64,000 nucleotides of DNA from Micromonospora solifontis (GTDB lineage: Bacteria > Actinomycetota > Actinomycetes > Mycobacteriales > Micromonosporaceae). Positions 31,251 to 41,273 of the stretch are shown here, piece by piece. Location of the stretch: the NCBI RefSeq assembly GCF_003725545.1, contig NZ_RJLN01000001.1:62001-126000 (forward strand). The letters are read 5' to 3'. A program made the translations under genes and the position numbers. The notes below the pieces were generated by a model that was given only the letters and a program-made list of their open reading frames with translations, was not told the origin of the DNA and made no database searches. Within the stretch, counting starts at the first letter, position 1, and each line of letters opens with the position of its first letter.

Positions 31251-32063
31251 GTGGGCCGAAGTGCCGCTTTCTTCGATCTCGACAAGACCGTCATCGCCAA
31301 GTCGAGCGCTCTGGCGTTCGGTCGGCCGTTCTACCGGGACGGGCTGATCACCCGGCGTGACGTGGTCAAGTCGGCGTACGCGCAGCTGATGTTCCGGCTG
31401 GGCGGCACCGACGAGCAGACCATGGCCCGCACCCGGGACTACCTGGCCACGCTCTGCAAGGGCTGGCAGGTGGAGCAGGTCCGCCAGATCGTCGCGGAGA
31501 CGCTGCACGAGCTCATCAACCCCTACGTGTACGCGGAAGCCGCCGCCCTTATCGAGGAGCACCAGGCGGCCGGCCGGGACGTCGTGCTGGTCTCCGCCTC
31601 CGGCGAGGAGATGGTCCGGCCGATCGGCGAGCTGCTCGGGGTGACCGACGTGATCGCCACCCGGATGGCGGTCGAGGACGGCCGCTACAGCGGCGAGGTC
31701 GAGTTCTACGCGGCCGGGCCGAGCAAGGTCGACGCCGTCGGGGAGCTGGCCACCGCCCGCGGGTACGACCTCGCCGACTCGTACGCCTACTCCGACTCGT
31801 ACAGCGACCGGCCGCTGCTGGAGTGCGTGGGCCACCCGACCGTGGTCAACCCGGATCGGGCGCTGCGCAAGCTGGCCGTGGAGAACTCGTGGCCGGTGCT
31901 GGAGTTCCGGCACCCGGTCCCGCTGGGCCGCCGGCTGCGCGCCCGCCCCGCCGTCCCGGTCGCCGCCGCGGCGCTCGGGGTGGGCGTCGGTGTGGCCATC
32001 GGCATCGCCTGGTACGGCCGGCACCGCCGCACCCGCACCACCACCACCGCCCCGACCGCCTGA
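31251..32063 (+). CDS. HAD-IB family phosphatase with C-terminal membrane anchor
   Basis: GTG 31251 lies 8 nt after TAGACT and is probably leaderless; the open frame upstream is not used. 270 aa. HAD motifs: I AAFFDLDKTVIAK, II VVLVSASGEEM, III Lys in GPSKVDAV, IV SYAYSDSYSDRPLL. This is the SerB/HAD-IB-hydrolase type acting on small phosphate monoesters. The last 35 residues form one membrane helix (VAAAALGVGVGVAIGIAWYG) with a basic tail, so the enzyme domain faces the cytoplasm. The substrate is unknown. Confidence 0.9.
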   Translation: MGRSAAFFDLDKTVIAKSSALAFGRPFYRDGLITRRDVVKSAYAQLMFRLGGTDEQTMARTRDYLATLCKGWQVEQVRQIVAETLHELINPYVYAEAAALIEEHQAAGRDVVLVSASGEEMVRPIGELLGVTDVIATRMAVEDGRYSGEVEFYAAGPSKVDAVGELATARGYDLADSYAYSDSYSDRPLLECVGHPTVVNPDRALRKLAVENSWPVLEFRHPVPLGRRLRARPAVPVAAAALGVGVGVAIGIAWYGRHRRTRTTTTAPTA

Positions 32064-32100
32064 CCCGCCCCCGCCCCCGGGGAAGGGCGCTCATACAGAG

Positions 32101-32136
32101 AAAGAGTGGTCATTCACCGTGGAATGACCACTCTTT
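32101..32136. terminator. bidirectional terminator
   Basis: AAAGAGTGGTCATTC (32101-32115) and GAATGACCACTCTTT (32122-32136) pair over 15 bp with a 6-nt loop. The stem ends in A/T runs, so it can terminate both the HAD gene and the convergent Fic-like gene. Confidence 0.85.
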
Positions 32137-32185
32137 CCGCGAATCAGCGCGGATACCGGGTGGGTGGTGAGGTCGGCGAGAGTCC

Positions 32186-32932
32186 TCAGGAGGCGGCGAG
32201 GATCTCGTCGCCGATCAGGGGGATCTGGTCGGCGCCGACCTCGACGGCCGACATGTAGTGGCGCAGCCAGGAGCGCAGGCCGTCGGGGGTACCCGTGGCG
32301 AAGGCGCCGGCCGCACCGACGTACTCGGGCTCCCGTTCCCGGTGGCCGACGTCCACGGCGACCAGCCCGCGCGGATCGAAGCCGGTCGAGATCAGCACCA
32401 GCCGGGCGGCGGCCCGGGCCACCACCCCGGACGGGCCGGCGAACGGACGCAGGTTCAGCAGCTCGCCGTGCACCACCGCGGCCAGCACCAGCGGGGGCAC
32501 CTTTGTCCCGCCGGCGACCAGCGCGGCCAGCCCGTCGAGGCGCCCCGCGACCACCGGGTCGGCCACCGGCCGGCCCAACTCCGCCTCGGCGACGACGTCC
32601 CGGGCGGCGAGCACGTGCAGCCGGGCGAGGGCCTGCCGGGGGGCCTTCGGCCAGAGCTCGCTCAACCCGGGCAGCGCCCCGGCCACCCGCAAGGCTCCCT
32701 GGAGCACCGGGTCGGTGACCGTGCCGGCGCGTACCTCCTCGCGGTCGTGCGGGCGGCCCTCCAGGGCGGCGCTGGCCACCGCCGAACGGAGGCTGACCTC
32801 GGCGGCCACCTGACCGCCGTGGCGGCGCAGCGCGCGGTGCCGATGGGCCTCGTCGACCCGCTCGCGGGCCCGCTCGACGGCGGGCGCGATATCGGCGAGC
32901 GCGAGCAGCGGAGCGAGCGGATCGGTGGTCAC
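32186..32932 (-). CDS. Fic-like protein with degenerate active-site motif
   Basis: 248 aa from GTG 32932. The N-terminal helix pair (VSLRSAVASAALEGRPHDRE) contains a Fic-type inhibitory-helix-like SAALEG. The core ALVVHGELLNLRPF-like stretch (nt about 32440-32490) reads HGELLNLRPFAGPSGVVARA, where Fic proteins have HPFxxGNGRxxR: the catalytic His is Arg and the GNGR loop is GPSG. It therefore cannot carry out normal AMPylation. Similar proteins next to acs genes in actinomycetes are often labelled oxidoreductase; I see no such domain. The role is unknown. Confidence 0.65.
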   Translation of the reverse strand: MTTDPLAPLLALADIAPAVERARERVDEAHRHRALRRHGGQVAAEVSLRSAVASAALEGRPHDREEVRAGTVTDPVLQGALRVAGALPGLSELWPKAPRQALARLHVLAARDVVAEAELGRPVADPVVAGRLDGLAALVAGGTKVPPLVLAAVVHGELLNLRPFAGPSGVVARAAARLVLISTGFDPRGLVAVDVGHREREPEYVGAAGAFATGTPDGLRSWLRHYMSAVEVGADQIPLIGDEILAAS

Positions 32933-33310
32933 CCCGCCACGCTATCCATCGCACTCTGCCCGCCGGGCGCCACCCGGCCGGAAGGCGACCCGGGCCACGG
33001 TGACCGGCACCCGGCGGGCAGGCGACGCGGTCCTCGGTGATCGGCACCGATTGCGGCGAACCGGGCCCTCCCCGGCCCGGGAAGGACCGGTCTGCCGCAT
33101 ATCGGGACGGACCTCGGCCAGGCCGCGGGCCGGGACCGACCTCGGCCGGGCCAGGCCGCCGGCCGGCGACCGGGCGGGGTGGGCGCCCGTCCGGCGCGTG
33201 GCGAGGGCCGCTGAGCGCGTGGCCGGTCCCTGGGCGCTCGCGGCGGAGGTACGGCCGGACTAACCTCTCCCGGGTAGGAGACGCAGGTCACGCGACGAAG
33301 GAGTCATCGC
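32933..33310. other. intergenic region upstream of acs
   Basis: About 380 bases of very GC-rich DNA between the divergent Fic-like gene and acs. No gene is supported. GAAGGAGTC just before 33311 is the acs ribosome binding site. A stretch around 33260 (GGACTAACCT) could hold the -10 box; no clear operator was seen. Confidence 0.45.
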
Positions 33311-35299
33311 ATGAGCGAGGCATTGGCCAACTTGCTGAACGAGACGCGCCAGTTCCCGCCGCCGGCCGAGCTCGCCGCGAACGCCAACGTCAAGGCCGAG
33401 GCGTACGCCGAGGCGGCCGAGGACCGGCTCGCCTTCTGGGAGCGCCAGGCCGACCGGCTGACCTGGGCGAAGAAGTGGGACCAGGCGCTCGACTGGTCGA
33501 ACGCGCCGTTCGCGAAGTGGTTCGTGGGCGGGCAGCTCAACGTGGCGTACAACTGCCTGGACCGGCACGTGGAGGCCGGCCGGGGCGACAAGGTGGCGAT
33601 CCACTGGGAGGGCGAACCGGGTGACACCCGCACCCTCACCTACGCCGACCTGCACAAGCTCACCTGCCAGGCGGCGAACGCGCTGACCGAGCTGGGCGTG
33701 ACCGCCGGCGACCGGGTGGCGATCTACCTGCCGATGATCCCCGAGGCGGCGGTGGCGATGCTGGCCTGCGCCCGGATCGGCGCCACGCACAGCGTGGTCT
33801 TCGGCGGCTTCTCCGCCGACGCGCTGACCAACCGGATCCAGGACGCCAGCGCCAAGGTGGTGATCACCGCGGACGGCGGCTACCGCCGGGGCAAGCCGTC
33901 GGCGCTCAAGCCGACCGTGGACGAGGCGGTGGCGAAGTGCCCCTCGGTGGAGCATGTGCTGGTGGTCCGCCGGACCGGCGAGGAGGTCGCCTGGTCGGCG
34001 AAGGACCACTGGTGGCACGAGACGGTGGAGACCGCCGCCCCGGAGCACACCGCGCAGCCGTTCGACGCCGAGCACCCGCTCTTCATCCTCTACACCAGCG
34101 GCACCACCGCCCGGCCGAAGGGCATCCTGCACACCACCGGCGGCTACCTGACCCAGACGTCGTACACCACGCACGCGGTCTTCGACCTGAAGCCGGAGAC
34201 CGACGTCTACTGGTGCACCGCCGACATCGGCTGGGTCACCGGGCACTCCTACATCGTGTACGGCCCGCTCTCCAACGGCGCCACCCAGGTCATGTACGAG
34301 GGCACCCCGGACACCCCGCACAAGGGCCGGTTCTGGGAGCTGGTGGACAAATACCAGGTCACCATCCTGTACACCGCGCCGACCCTGATCCGCACCATGA
34401 TGAAGTGGGGCGAGGACATCCCGGCCGGCTACGACCTCTCCTCGCTGCGGCTGCTGGGCAGCGTCGGCGAGCCGATCAACCCGGAGGCGTGGATCTGGTA
34501 CCGCCAGTACGTCGGCCGGGGTGAGCTGCCGGTCGTGGACACCTGGTGGCAGACCGAGACCGGGGCGATCATGATCTCTCCGTTGCCGGGCGTCACCGAG
34601 GCCAAGCCGGGCTCGGCGATGACCGCGCTGCCGGGCATCGTCGCCGACGTGGTGGACGACCAGGGCCAGTCGGTGCCCAACGGCGGCGGCGGTTACCTGG
34701 TGCTCAGGGAGCCGTGGCCGTCGATGCTGCGCACCGTGTGGGGCGACGACAACCGGTTCCTGGAGACCTACTGGTCGCGGTTCGGGGCCGGCGCCAACTC
34801 CGGCGACGAGTGGGTCTACTTCGCCGGTGACGGGGCGAAGAAGGACGACGACGGGCACATCTGGCTGCTCGGCCGGGTGGACGACGTGATGCTGGTGTCG
34901 GGCCACAACATCTCCACCACCGAGGTGGAGTCGGCGCTGGTCAGCCACCCGTCGGTGGCGGAGGCGGCGGTGGTGGGCGCGACCGACCCGACCACCGGCC
35001 AGGCGATCGTCGCGTTCGCCATCCCGCGCGGCAGCGCGGAGACCTCGGGCGAGGCGGGCGAGCAGCTCATCGCCGAGCTGCGCAACCACGTGGCGAAGAC
35101 GCTCGGGCCGATCGCCAAGCCGCGGCAGATCATGCTGGTGCCGGAGCTGCCGAAGACCCGCTCCGGCAAGATCATGCGCCGGCTGCTGCGGGACGTCGCG
35201 GAGCACCGTTCGCTGGGTGACGTCACCACCCTCCAGGATTCGTCGGTGATGGAGCTGATCTCCTCGGGCATGAGTGGCGGGAAGTCCGACGAGGACTGA
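33311..35299 (+). CDS. acs: acetyl-CoA synthetase (AMP-forming)
   Basis: 662 aa, the normal length, from ATG 33311 with a GAAGGAG site. It activates acetate with ATP and CoA to acetyl-CoA. Motifs: [20 protein letters not shown] (A3/P-loop), [19 protein letters not shown] (A5), [20 protein letters not shown] (A7/A8) and the acetylatable lysine region [15 protein letters not shown] near the C-terminus. The Trp in TWWQTE is the residue that limits the pocket to acetate. Cytoplasmic; monocistronic, ending in a strong terminator. Confidence 0.97.
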   Translation: MSEALANLLNETRQFPPPAELAANANVKAEAYAEAAEDRLAFWERQADRLTWAKKWDQALDWSNAPFAKWFVGGQLNVAYNCLDRHVEAGRGDKVAIHWEGEPGDTRTLTYADLHKLTCQAANALTELGVTAGDRVAIYLPMIPEAAVAMLACARIGATHSVVFGGFSADALTNRIQDASAKVVITADGGYRRGKPSALKPTVDEAVAKCPSVEHVLVVRRTGEEVAWSAKDHWWHETVETAAPEHTAQPFDAEHPLFILYTSGTTARPKGILHTTGGYLTQTSYTTHAVFDLKPETDVYWCTADIGWVTGHSYIVYGPLSNGATQVMYEGTPDTPHKGRFWELVDKYQVTILYTAPTLIRTMMKWGEDIPAGYDLSSLRLLGSVGEPINPEAWIWYRQYVGRGELPVVDTWWQTETGAIMISPLPGVTEAKPGSAMTALPGIVADVVDDQGQSVPNGGGGYLVLREPWPSMLRTVWGDDNRFLETYWSRFGAGANSGDEWVYFAGDGAKKDDDGHIWLLGRVDDVMLVSGHNISTTEVESALVSHPSVAEAAVVGATDPTTGQAIVAFAIPRGSAETSGEAGEQLIAELRNHVAKTLGPIAKPRQIMLVPELPKTRSGKIMRRLLRDVAEHRSLGDVTTLQDSSVMELISSGMSGGKSDED

Positions 35300-35322
35300 C
35301 GGCAGACGTACGTACCCCTGAA

Positions 35323-35356
35323 GGTGGGTGACGGCCCGGGCGGGCCGTCACCCACC
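35323..35356 (+). terminator. terminator after acs
   Basis: GGTGGGTGACGGCCCG (35323-35338) and CGGGCCGTCACCCACC (35341-35356) are perfect reverse complements, a 16-bp GC-rich stem with a minimal loop. Confidence 0.85.
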
Positions 35357-35544
35357 GTCGTTTCCGGGGAAGGGCGCCCATCGGAGGTTCGGTGGAGGCG
35401 TGCCGGGCTGAACGGGCAGAGGGACGCTGTCACCCCTCCCAGTGGCAGCGCTGCTTCCTCTAGGTTCAGCCGCACCGGGCCGGGTCGACGGGCGTCACTT
35501 CGACCGGCCGGTTCTCTCCTCCCATGCCCCACGAACGGAGCGGC

Positions 35545-38328
35545 ATGCACACATTTCCGCAGTCCGGGTCGCGCCGACGACTACTTGTCGCGCTGCCCGC
35601 CATCGCCCTCGCCGCCGCGTCACTGACCGTGACCGGCAGCGCGGCCGCCCAGGAATCCGGTGTCAGCCGGACGATCGGGGCGGACGAGTTCTACATCAAC
35701 TACGCCGAGCCGCAGGTGCAGCCGGACACGGCCGGCAAGGAGGTCAAGGGCAAGGACGGCATCTACACCTCGCCGGTCGACCAGGCGCGGGCCTACGACC
35801 GCAAGTTCGCCGGCGGCAACCCGGTGGCGGCGCGGGAGCTGGCCAAGCTCGAGGCCAAGGCGATCAAGACGGGCCAGAGCCCCCGGCAGATCAAGAAGGC
35901 CAAGAGCACCCAGACGGCCAAGCTGCTCACCCTGCTGGTGGAGTTCAACGACCAGGCGAACGACGACTTCAGCAACGTGTACGTGCCGAAGACGGTCTTC
36001 GAGGACCGGAGCTGTGTCCTCGGCAGCGTCCAGAACGGCCCGAAGCACAACAACATCCCGAACCCGGCGGCACTGCCCCACAAGGACAACAACTCCATGT
36101 GGGTGCCGGACTTCTCGCCCGAGCACTTCGACAAGATGCTCTACAGCAAGGAGGGCATCACCGAGCGGGTCCGCACCGACCTGACCGGGCCGGACGGCAA
36201 GCCGGGCGTCGACATCTCCGGGCGCACCATGCACAACATGTACCTGGAGATGTCCAAGGGCGCGTACACGGTGGACGGGCAGGCCAGCCCGTGGATCACG
36301 GTGCCGCACTCGGAGGGCTGGTACGCGGCCTCCCGCTGCTTCCAGGACGAGAACGGCAACTGGGTCGCCGGCCGCGAGCAGTCGATGAACGGCCACCCGG
36401 ACAACCCGCAGGGCGCCGGCCGGCTCGCCACCGACGCGGTGGACACGCTGGCCAAGATGGACCCGAACTTCCCGTGGGCCGACTACGACATCGAGGACCA
36501 GGCCGACGCCGACGGCGACGGCAACTACAACGAGCCCGACGGCGTGATCGACCACCTGGTGCTCGTGCACGCGGGTGAGGACAAGTCCGGTGGCGGTGGC
36601 GCCCAGGGCCCCTACTCGATCTGGGCGCACTCCTCGACGGTGGCCGGCGGCTACACCGTCCCGGGCACCAACCTCAAGGTGTCGAACTACATCGTGCAGC
36701 CGGAGGACTCCGGCGTCGGCGTCTTCGCCCACGAGTACGGCCACGACCTCGGCCTGCCGGACCTGTACGACACCTCCGGCGCGGCCGACTCGGACGTCGA
36801 TTTCTGGGACCTGATGGCCTCGGGCTCGCACTCCGGCGAGGTCTTCCAGGCGCTGCCCACCCACATGGGCATCTGGGACAAGTGGGTGCTCGGCTGGGCC
36901 GACCCGCTGCAGATCAACCCGGGTGACGACGCCCGCGCGGTGCAGCTCGGGCAGACCTCGAACACCCCGGTGGGCACCAAGGACGGCATCAAGATCAACC
37001 TGCCGGACAAGGTGGTCACGCTGGCGCAGCCGCACAGCGGCGCCAACATGTGGTACTCCGGCGCCGACCAGAACTGGGCCGACGTCAAGCTGAGCCGTAC
37101 GGTGACCGTCCCGAACGCCGCCGACGCGAAGTTCTGGATGTGGAACAACTACGTCATCGAGGCGGACTGGGACTTCGGCTTCGTCGAGGTCTCCACCGAC
37201 GGCGGCAACACCTGGACCGAGCAGAAGGTCTACGACGCCAGCGGCAAGCTGGTCACCACCAACGACGGCTACGCCGACCCGAACGGCCGCATGGTCGACT
37301 TCGGCGGCAAGAAGTACGGCCTCACCGGCAGCACGAGCGGCTGGCGGCACGACTACGTCGACCTGTCCGGTTTCGCCGGCCAGACGGTCCAGCTGCGGCT
37401 GCGGTACGCCACCGACGAGGCGTTCGTGGAGCGAGGCTGGTTCGCCGACGACTTCTCGGTCACCGGCGGCGGCGCCACCACCTGGAGCGACGACGTCGAG
37501 GGCGGCGCCAACGGCTGGAGCCAGGCGCTCGGCACCTTCACCGACACCACCGGTACCGGTTGGCACACCGACTCGGGCACCCAGGTCAAGTCGCACTACT
37601 ACCTGGCCGAGTGGCGCAACTTCGACGGCTTCGACAAGGGCCTGAAGTACGCCTACGACACCAACTACTCGCGCGACGCGTGGAAGGTGGAGAAGGTCGC
37701 CTACAACGCGCCGGGCATGCTGGTCTGGTACCGGGACACCGCGCTGGGCAACGTCAACCACACGACCGCCCAGCTGACCTCGCTGCCCAGCTACGGGGCC
37801 AAGGGCGGCCTGCTGATCGTCGACTCGCACAACGACCCGCTGCGCCGGCAGGGCGAGGCGGCGGTCAAGGACACGTCGCTGCAGGACAACCTGCCCAGCC
37901 GCCCGCAGTCGTCGAACGCGGCCTTCTCACTGAACCAGACGTACCCCTTCCGGGAGTGCCTGGAGGCGGCGAACGAGCCGTACAGCGAGTACTGCACCGA
38001 CTTCGGCGCCCAGGCCCCGGTGCCGGCGTTCACCGACGCCAAGGGCTGGTACCCGGGCATCGAGATCCGCGGTAGCAGCCTGTACTACCGGGACGCGGAC
38101 GCCTCCGTGGTGGTGCCGTCGCGGCAGAACCAGCCGTACACCACCCGGATCACCAACCCGGACGGCACGCCGGCGACCGGCCTGTACGGGGCCCGCGTCG
38201 GGTCCACGGTGCTGGGCACGGGCAACCCCGGTGACGCGGGCGTCGCGTACGGCGTCTCGATCACCATCAAGCGGGCCGCCAAGGACAACTCGTACGCCAC
38301 GGTGTACGTGACCTCGGCGACCCCGTGA
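35545..38328 (+). CDS. secreted M6-family metallopeptidase (immune inhibitor A-like), first of three
   Basis: ATG 35545 with CGGAGCG upstream gives 927 aa; an ATG at 35524 is less likely. Signal peptide: SRRRLLVALPAIALAAASLT, then VTGSAAAQ. An N-terminal propeptide with KLLTLLVEFNDQANDDFS precedes the peptidase: a calcium-binding-like DADGDGNYNEPDGVIDH, then the zinc site FAHEYGHDLGLPDLYDT (first His about residue 396) and a Met-turn-like FWDLMASGSHS. C-terminal beta domains follow (EADWDFGFVEVSTDGGNTWT; LRLRYATDEAFVERGWFADD). It is an extracellular protease. It has two related but not identical neighbours. Confidence 0.93.
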   Translation: MHTFPQSGSRRRLLVALPAIALAAASLTVTGSAAAQESGVSRTIGADEFYINYAEPQVQPDTAGKEVKGKDGIYTSPVDQARAYDRKFAGGNPVAARELAKLEAKAIKTGQSPRQIKKAKSTQTAKLLTLLVEFNDQANDDFSNVYVPKTVFEDRSCVLGSVQNGPKHNNIPNPAALPHKDNNSMWVPDFSPEHFDKMLYSKEGITERVRTDLTGPDGKPGVDISGRTMHNMYLEMSKGAYTVDGQASPWITVPHSEGWYAASRCFQDENGNWVAGREQSMNGHPDNPQGAGRLATDAVDTLAKMDPNFPWADYDIEDQADADGDGNYNEPDGVIDHLVLVHAGEDKSGGGGAQGPYSIWAHSSTVAGGYTVPGTNLKVSNYIVQPEDSGVGVFAHEYGHDLGLPDLYDTSGAADSDVDFWDLMASGSHSGEVFQALPTHMGIWDKWVLGWADPLQINPGDDARAVQLGQTSNTPVGTKDGIKINLPDKVVTLAQPHSGANMWYSGADQNWADVKLSRTVTVPNAADAKFWMWNNYVIEADWDFGFVEVSTDGGNTWTEQKVYDASGKLVTTNDGYADPNGRMVDFGGKKYGLTGSTSGWRHDYVDLSGFAGQTVQLRLRYATDEAFVERGWFADDFSVTGGGATTWSDDVEGGANGWSQALGTFTDTTGTGWHTDSGTQVKSHYYLAEWRNFDGFDKGLKYAYDTNYSRDAWKVEKVAYNAPGMLVWYRDTALGNVNHTTAQLTSLPSYGAKGGLLIVDSHNDPLRRQGEAAVKDTSLQDNLPSRPQSSNAAFSLNQTYPFRECLEAANEPYSEYCTDFGAQAPVPAFTDAKGWYPGIEIRGSSLYYRDADASVVVPSRQNQPYTTRITNPDGTPATGLYGARVGSTVLGTGNPGDAGVAYGVSITIKRAAKDNSYATVYVTSATP

Positions 38329-38357
38329 CCTGACCGCCCGCGCGTCGGGACACCTGC

Positions 38358-38394
38358 GGGGCCCGCCTGGAGCACACTGCTCCGGACGGGCCCC
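38358..38394 (+). terminator. terminator after the first M6 gene
   Basis: GGGGCCCG (38358-38365) pairs with CGGGCCCC (38387-38394), and GGAGCA/TGCTCC forms an inner stem. Followed by GTCGTCTTG. Confidence 0.7.
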
Positions 38395-38695
38395 GTCGTC
38401 TTGCGCGGCACAGATATCTTTCGAATCCGCGTGACATTTCTCGGAGCGACAGCGCTCCCTGTTGGGGACCTCATAATCACCGTCACTTTCGGTGATCGTG
38501 GCCAAAACGTAATGTAATTCGACGCCGAATCAGTGAACGCTTTGGTCCCGTTTTGCCCAGGAAAATGGGGCGGTCTTCCCGGTGATTGACCGGTGACAAC
38601 GATGAAAACACCTGTCATTGTGAGTGACGCATGACATGACAGCGATGGCTTTAGCTGTCTCTGTCGTGTAACAGATCCACAAAGGAGGAGGACCT
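38395..38695 (+). promoter_or_regulatory. AT-rich promoter region of the second M6 gene
   Basis: No gene. The 300 bases are less GC-rich than the surroundings, as for a strong or regulated promoter. ATCACCG (38476-38482) and CGGTGAT (38490-38496) form a small stem-loop, and TGTCAT/ATGACA (38613-38618, 38631-38636) is another inverted repeat. AAAGGAGGAGG (about 38679-38689) is a near-perfect ribosome binding site. Confidence 0.5.
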
Positions 38696-41002
38696 TTGAG
38701 GAGACGAGTCACAGCGGGCCTGGCCTCGGCCGCGGCCGCGCTGCTGGCGGCCGGTGTCGTCACGGCGCCGGCGTCCGCCGCCCCGGTGGCGGAGGCCGCC
38801 CCCGGCGCCGACAAGGCCAAGCACGGCAAGGACAATCTCCCGGATCCCAAGGCGGATCAGCAGCGGGAGATCAAGAAGCAGGCGATCTCCGACCTGCTGC
38901 GGGGCAAGGCCAAGCTCCAGACGCGCAACGGCTCGAAGGTCATCCAGGTCAAGGACGACCTGTTCGTCGAGTACCAGCAGGCGCCGAAGGAAGACCCGAT
39001 CTTCACGATGCTGGTCAACTTCGGTGACAAGACCGACCCCCGTACCGGCGGCTCCGCCGGCCCGGTGGTCAACCAGATCCCCGAGCCGGACCGCAACTGG
39101 GACGGCAGCTCCACCGACAACAACAGCACCCTGTGGCGCTCCGACTTCCACCGCGAGCACTACATGGACATGTTCTACGGTGAGGGCGAGTCGTTCCGGG
39201 ACTTCTACCTCAAGCAGTCCGGCGGCCGGTACACCGTCAACGGTGACGTGAGCGACTGGGTCACCGTTCCCTACAACGAGGCCCGGTACGGCAGCAACGC
39301 CATCTCCGAGGCCGACGGCTACTGGAACTTTGTCAAGGACAGCGCCACGTCCTGGTACGACGCCCAGGTCCAGGCCGGCAAGACGCCGCAGCAGATCAAG
39401 GACTACCTGGCCCAGTTCGACCAGTGGGACCGGTACGACTACGACGGCGACGGCAACTTCAACGAGCCCGACGGCTACATCGACCACTTCCAGGCGGTGC
39501 ACGCCGGTGAGGGCGAGGAGGCCGGCGGCGGCGCCCAGGGCGAGGACGCCATCTGGTCGCACCGCTGGGCGGCGTTCCCCAACCTCGAGGGCAAGGCCGG
39601 CCCGGCCGGCAACCTCGCGGGTGGGGTGCAGATCGGCGACACCGGGATGTGGATCCGTGACTACACCACGGAGCCGGAGAACGGTGGCCTCGGCGTCTTC
39701 GCCCACGAGTACGGTCACGACCTCGGTCTGCCGGACCTGTACGACACCGCGGGCGGCGACAACGGCACGGGCTTCTGGACGCTGATGTCCTCGGGTTCGT
39801 GGCTGAGCCACGGCATCGACGACATCGGCTCGACCCCGGGTTACATGGACCCGTGGTCGAAGCTCTACCTGGGTTGGCTGAACCACAGCACGGTCGACTA
39901 CGGCTCGGGCACCACCAAGGTGACCCTCGGCCCGGCCGGTGACAGCGACGGGCCGAAGGCCCAGGCGGTCGTGGTCAACCTGCCCGCCCAGACCCAGACC
40001 ACGAACTACAACACGCCGTTCGGCGGGTCGTACGAGTGGTGGGGCGGCAGCGCGGACGACCTGAACACCACGCTGACCCGCACCCTGGACCTGACCGGCG
40101 CGACCTCCGCGTCGATCACGGCGAAGGCCCAGTGGGACATCGAGGAGGACTACGACTTCCTCTACGCCGAGGTGTCGACCGACGGCGGTGCCACCTGGGC
40201 CGCCCTGCACAACTCGCTCATCGACGCCGGCGAGACCGGGGTCGACGGCTCCACCAGCGGCAACTGGGTCGACCTGACCTACGACCTGTCGGCGTACGCC
40301 GGCAAGAGCGTGACGTTCCGCTACCGCTACGCCACCGACGGCGGCGTGCACCTGGCCGGTCCGTTCCTGGACAACATCTCGCTGACCAAGAACGGCACCA
40401 TCGCCTGGACCGACGACGCGGAAACCCTCGCCGCGGAGTGGACCGCGAAGGGCTGGACCCGGATGGGTGGTTCGGTCACCGCCAGCTACCCCCGCTTCTA
40501 CATCGCCGAGAACCGGACGTACTTCGGTTACGACGACACGCTGCGGACCGGTGGCTACAACTTCGGCTGGGGCAACACCCGGCCGGACTTCGTGGAGCGG
40601 TTCTCGAACCAGCCCGGCATGCTGGTCTGGTACGTGAACTACGCGTACGGCGACAACAACACGTCGCAGCACCCGGGTTACGGGCTGAACCTCCCGGTCG
40701 ACGTCCGCCCGGGCAAGATCCAGGTCGGCAACCAGGGCACCATCACCAACCGGCGCAACGGGTACGACGCCACGTTCAGCCTGTACGCCAAGCCGGCCCA
40801 GACCTTCCACAAGAACGGCGTGGAGGTCACGGTGCCGGAGCTCGACCCGACCCCGGTGTTCACCGACAACGGGATCAACAAGTACTGGAACAGCAACAAC
40901 CCGTGGAACTCGGTGAAGGTGGCCGGCACCGGCACCAAGATCGAGATCTTGGAGCAGGGCACCACCCCGACCAGCGACATGGTCATCAAGATCACCAACT
41001 GA
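38696..41002 (+). CDS. secreted M6-family metallopeptidase, second of three
   Basis: The start is TTG 38696, fixed by AAAGGAGGAGG about 8 nt upstream; 768 aa. Signal peptide: RRRVTAGLASAAAALLAAGV, then VTAPASAA. A short propeptide (QQREIKKQAISDLLRGKAKL) precedes the peptidase domain with FTMLVNFGD, the acidic loop DYDGDGNFNEPDGYIDH and FAHEYGHDLGLPDLYDT (first His about 337), followed by FWTLMSSGSW. The C-terminal half contains a beta domain (IEEDYDFLYAEVSTDGGATW). It shares this architecture with the third M6 protein more than with the first, implying duplication. Confidence 0.93.
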   Translation: MRRRVTAGLASAAAALLAAGVVTAPASAAPVAEAAPGADKAKHGKDNLPDPKADQQREIKKQAISDLLRGKAKLQTRNGSKVIQVKDDLFVEYQQAPKEDPIFTMLVNFGDKTDPRTGGSAGPVVNQIPEPDRNWDGSSTDNNSTLWRSDFHREHYMDMFYGEGESFRDFYLKQSGGRYTVNGDVSDWVTVPYNEARYGSNAISEADGYWNFVKDSATSWYDAQVQAGKTPQQIKDYLAQFDQWDRYDYDGDGNFNEPDGYIDHFQAVHAGEGEEAGGGAQGEDAIWSHRWAAFPNLEGKAGPAGNLAGGVQIGDTGMWIRDYTTEPENGGLGVFAHEYGHDLGLPDLYDTAGGDNGTGFWTLMSSGSWLSHGIDDIGSTPGYMDPWSKLYLGWLNHSTVDYGSGTTKVTLGPAGDSDGPKAQAVVVNLPAQTQTTNYNTPFGGSYEWWGGSADDLNTTLTRTLDLTGATSASITAKAQWDIEEDYDFLYAEVSTDGGATWAALHNSLIDAGETGVDGSTSGNWVDLTYDLSAYAGKSVTFRYRYATDGGVHLAGPFLDNISLTKNGTIAWTDDAETLAAEWTAKGWTRMGGSVTASYPRFYIAENRTYFGYDDTLRTGGYNFGWGNTRPDFVERFSNQPGMLVWYVNYAYGDNNTSQHPGYGLNLPVDVRPGKIQVGNQGTITNRRNGYDATFSLYAKPAQTFHKNGVEVTVPELDPTPVFTDNGINKYWNSNNPWNSVKVAGTGTKIEILEQGTTPTSDMVIKITN

Positions 41003-41021
41003 TCGGGTAGCACCAGACCGG

Positions 41022-41055
41022 AAGGGGCCGGTGGCGGCGACGCCACCGGCCCCTT
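41022..41055 (+). terminator. terminator after the second M6 gene
   Basis: AAGGGGCCGGTGGCG (41022-41036) and CGCCACCGGCCCCTT (41041-41055) form a perfect 15-bp stem with a GCGA tetraloop and a short T run. Confidence 0.9.
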
Positions 41056-41202
41056 TCGCGTACCCCGGGACAGTTCGCCCTGCTCATCCCGTCCGATCGA
41101 CCGATCCGGATGTGACGGTGAGGAGCGTTCCCCACAAAAAGTTGCCACAAATCGACGCACCACTCTTCCCACGCGTCACCGGAATGTCTATGTTCACCAT
41201 TG

Positions 41203-41218
41203 GTCCCACACGTGGGAC
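41203..41218. promoter_or_regulatory. palindrome upstream of the third M6 gene
   Basis: GTCCCACACGTGGGAC: 7-bp arms with a 2-bp centre, 55 bp before the start codon. It is a candidate operator or leader stem-loop. Confidence 0.45.
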
Positions 41219-41273
41219 GTTTTCACCGGCCCGTACCCCCGTTGGGCCGGTTCCCTCACACCGGAGGTACCAC

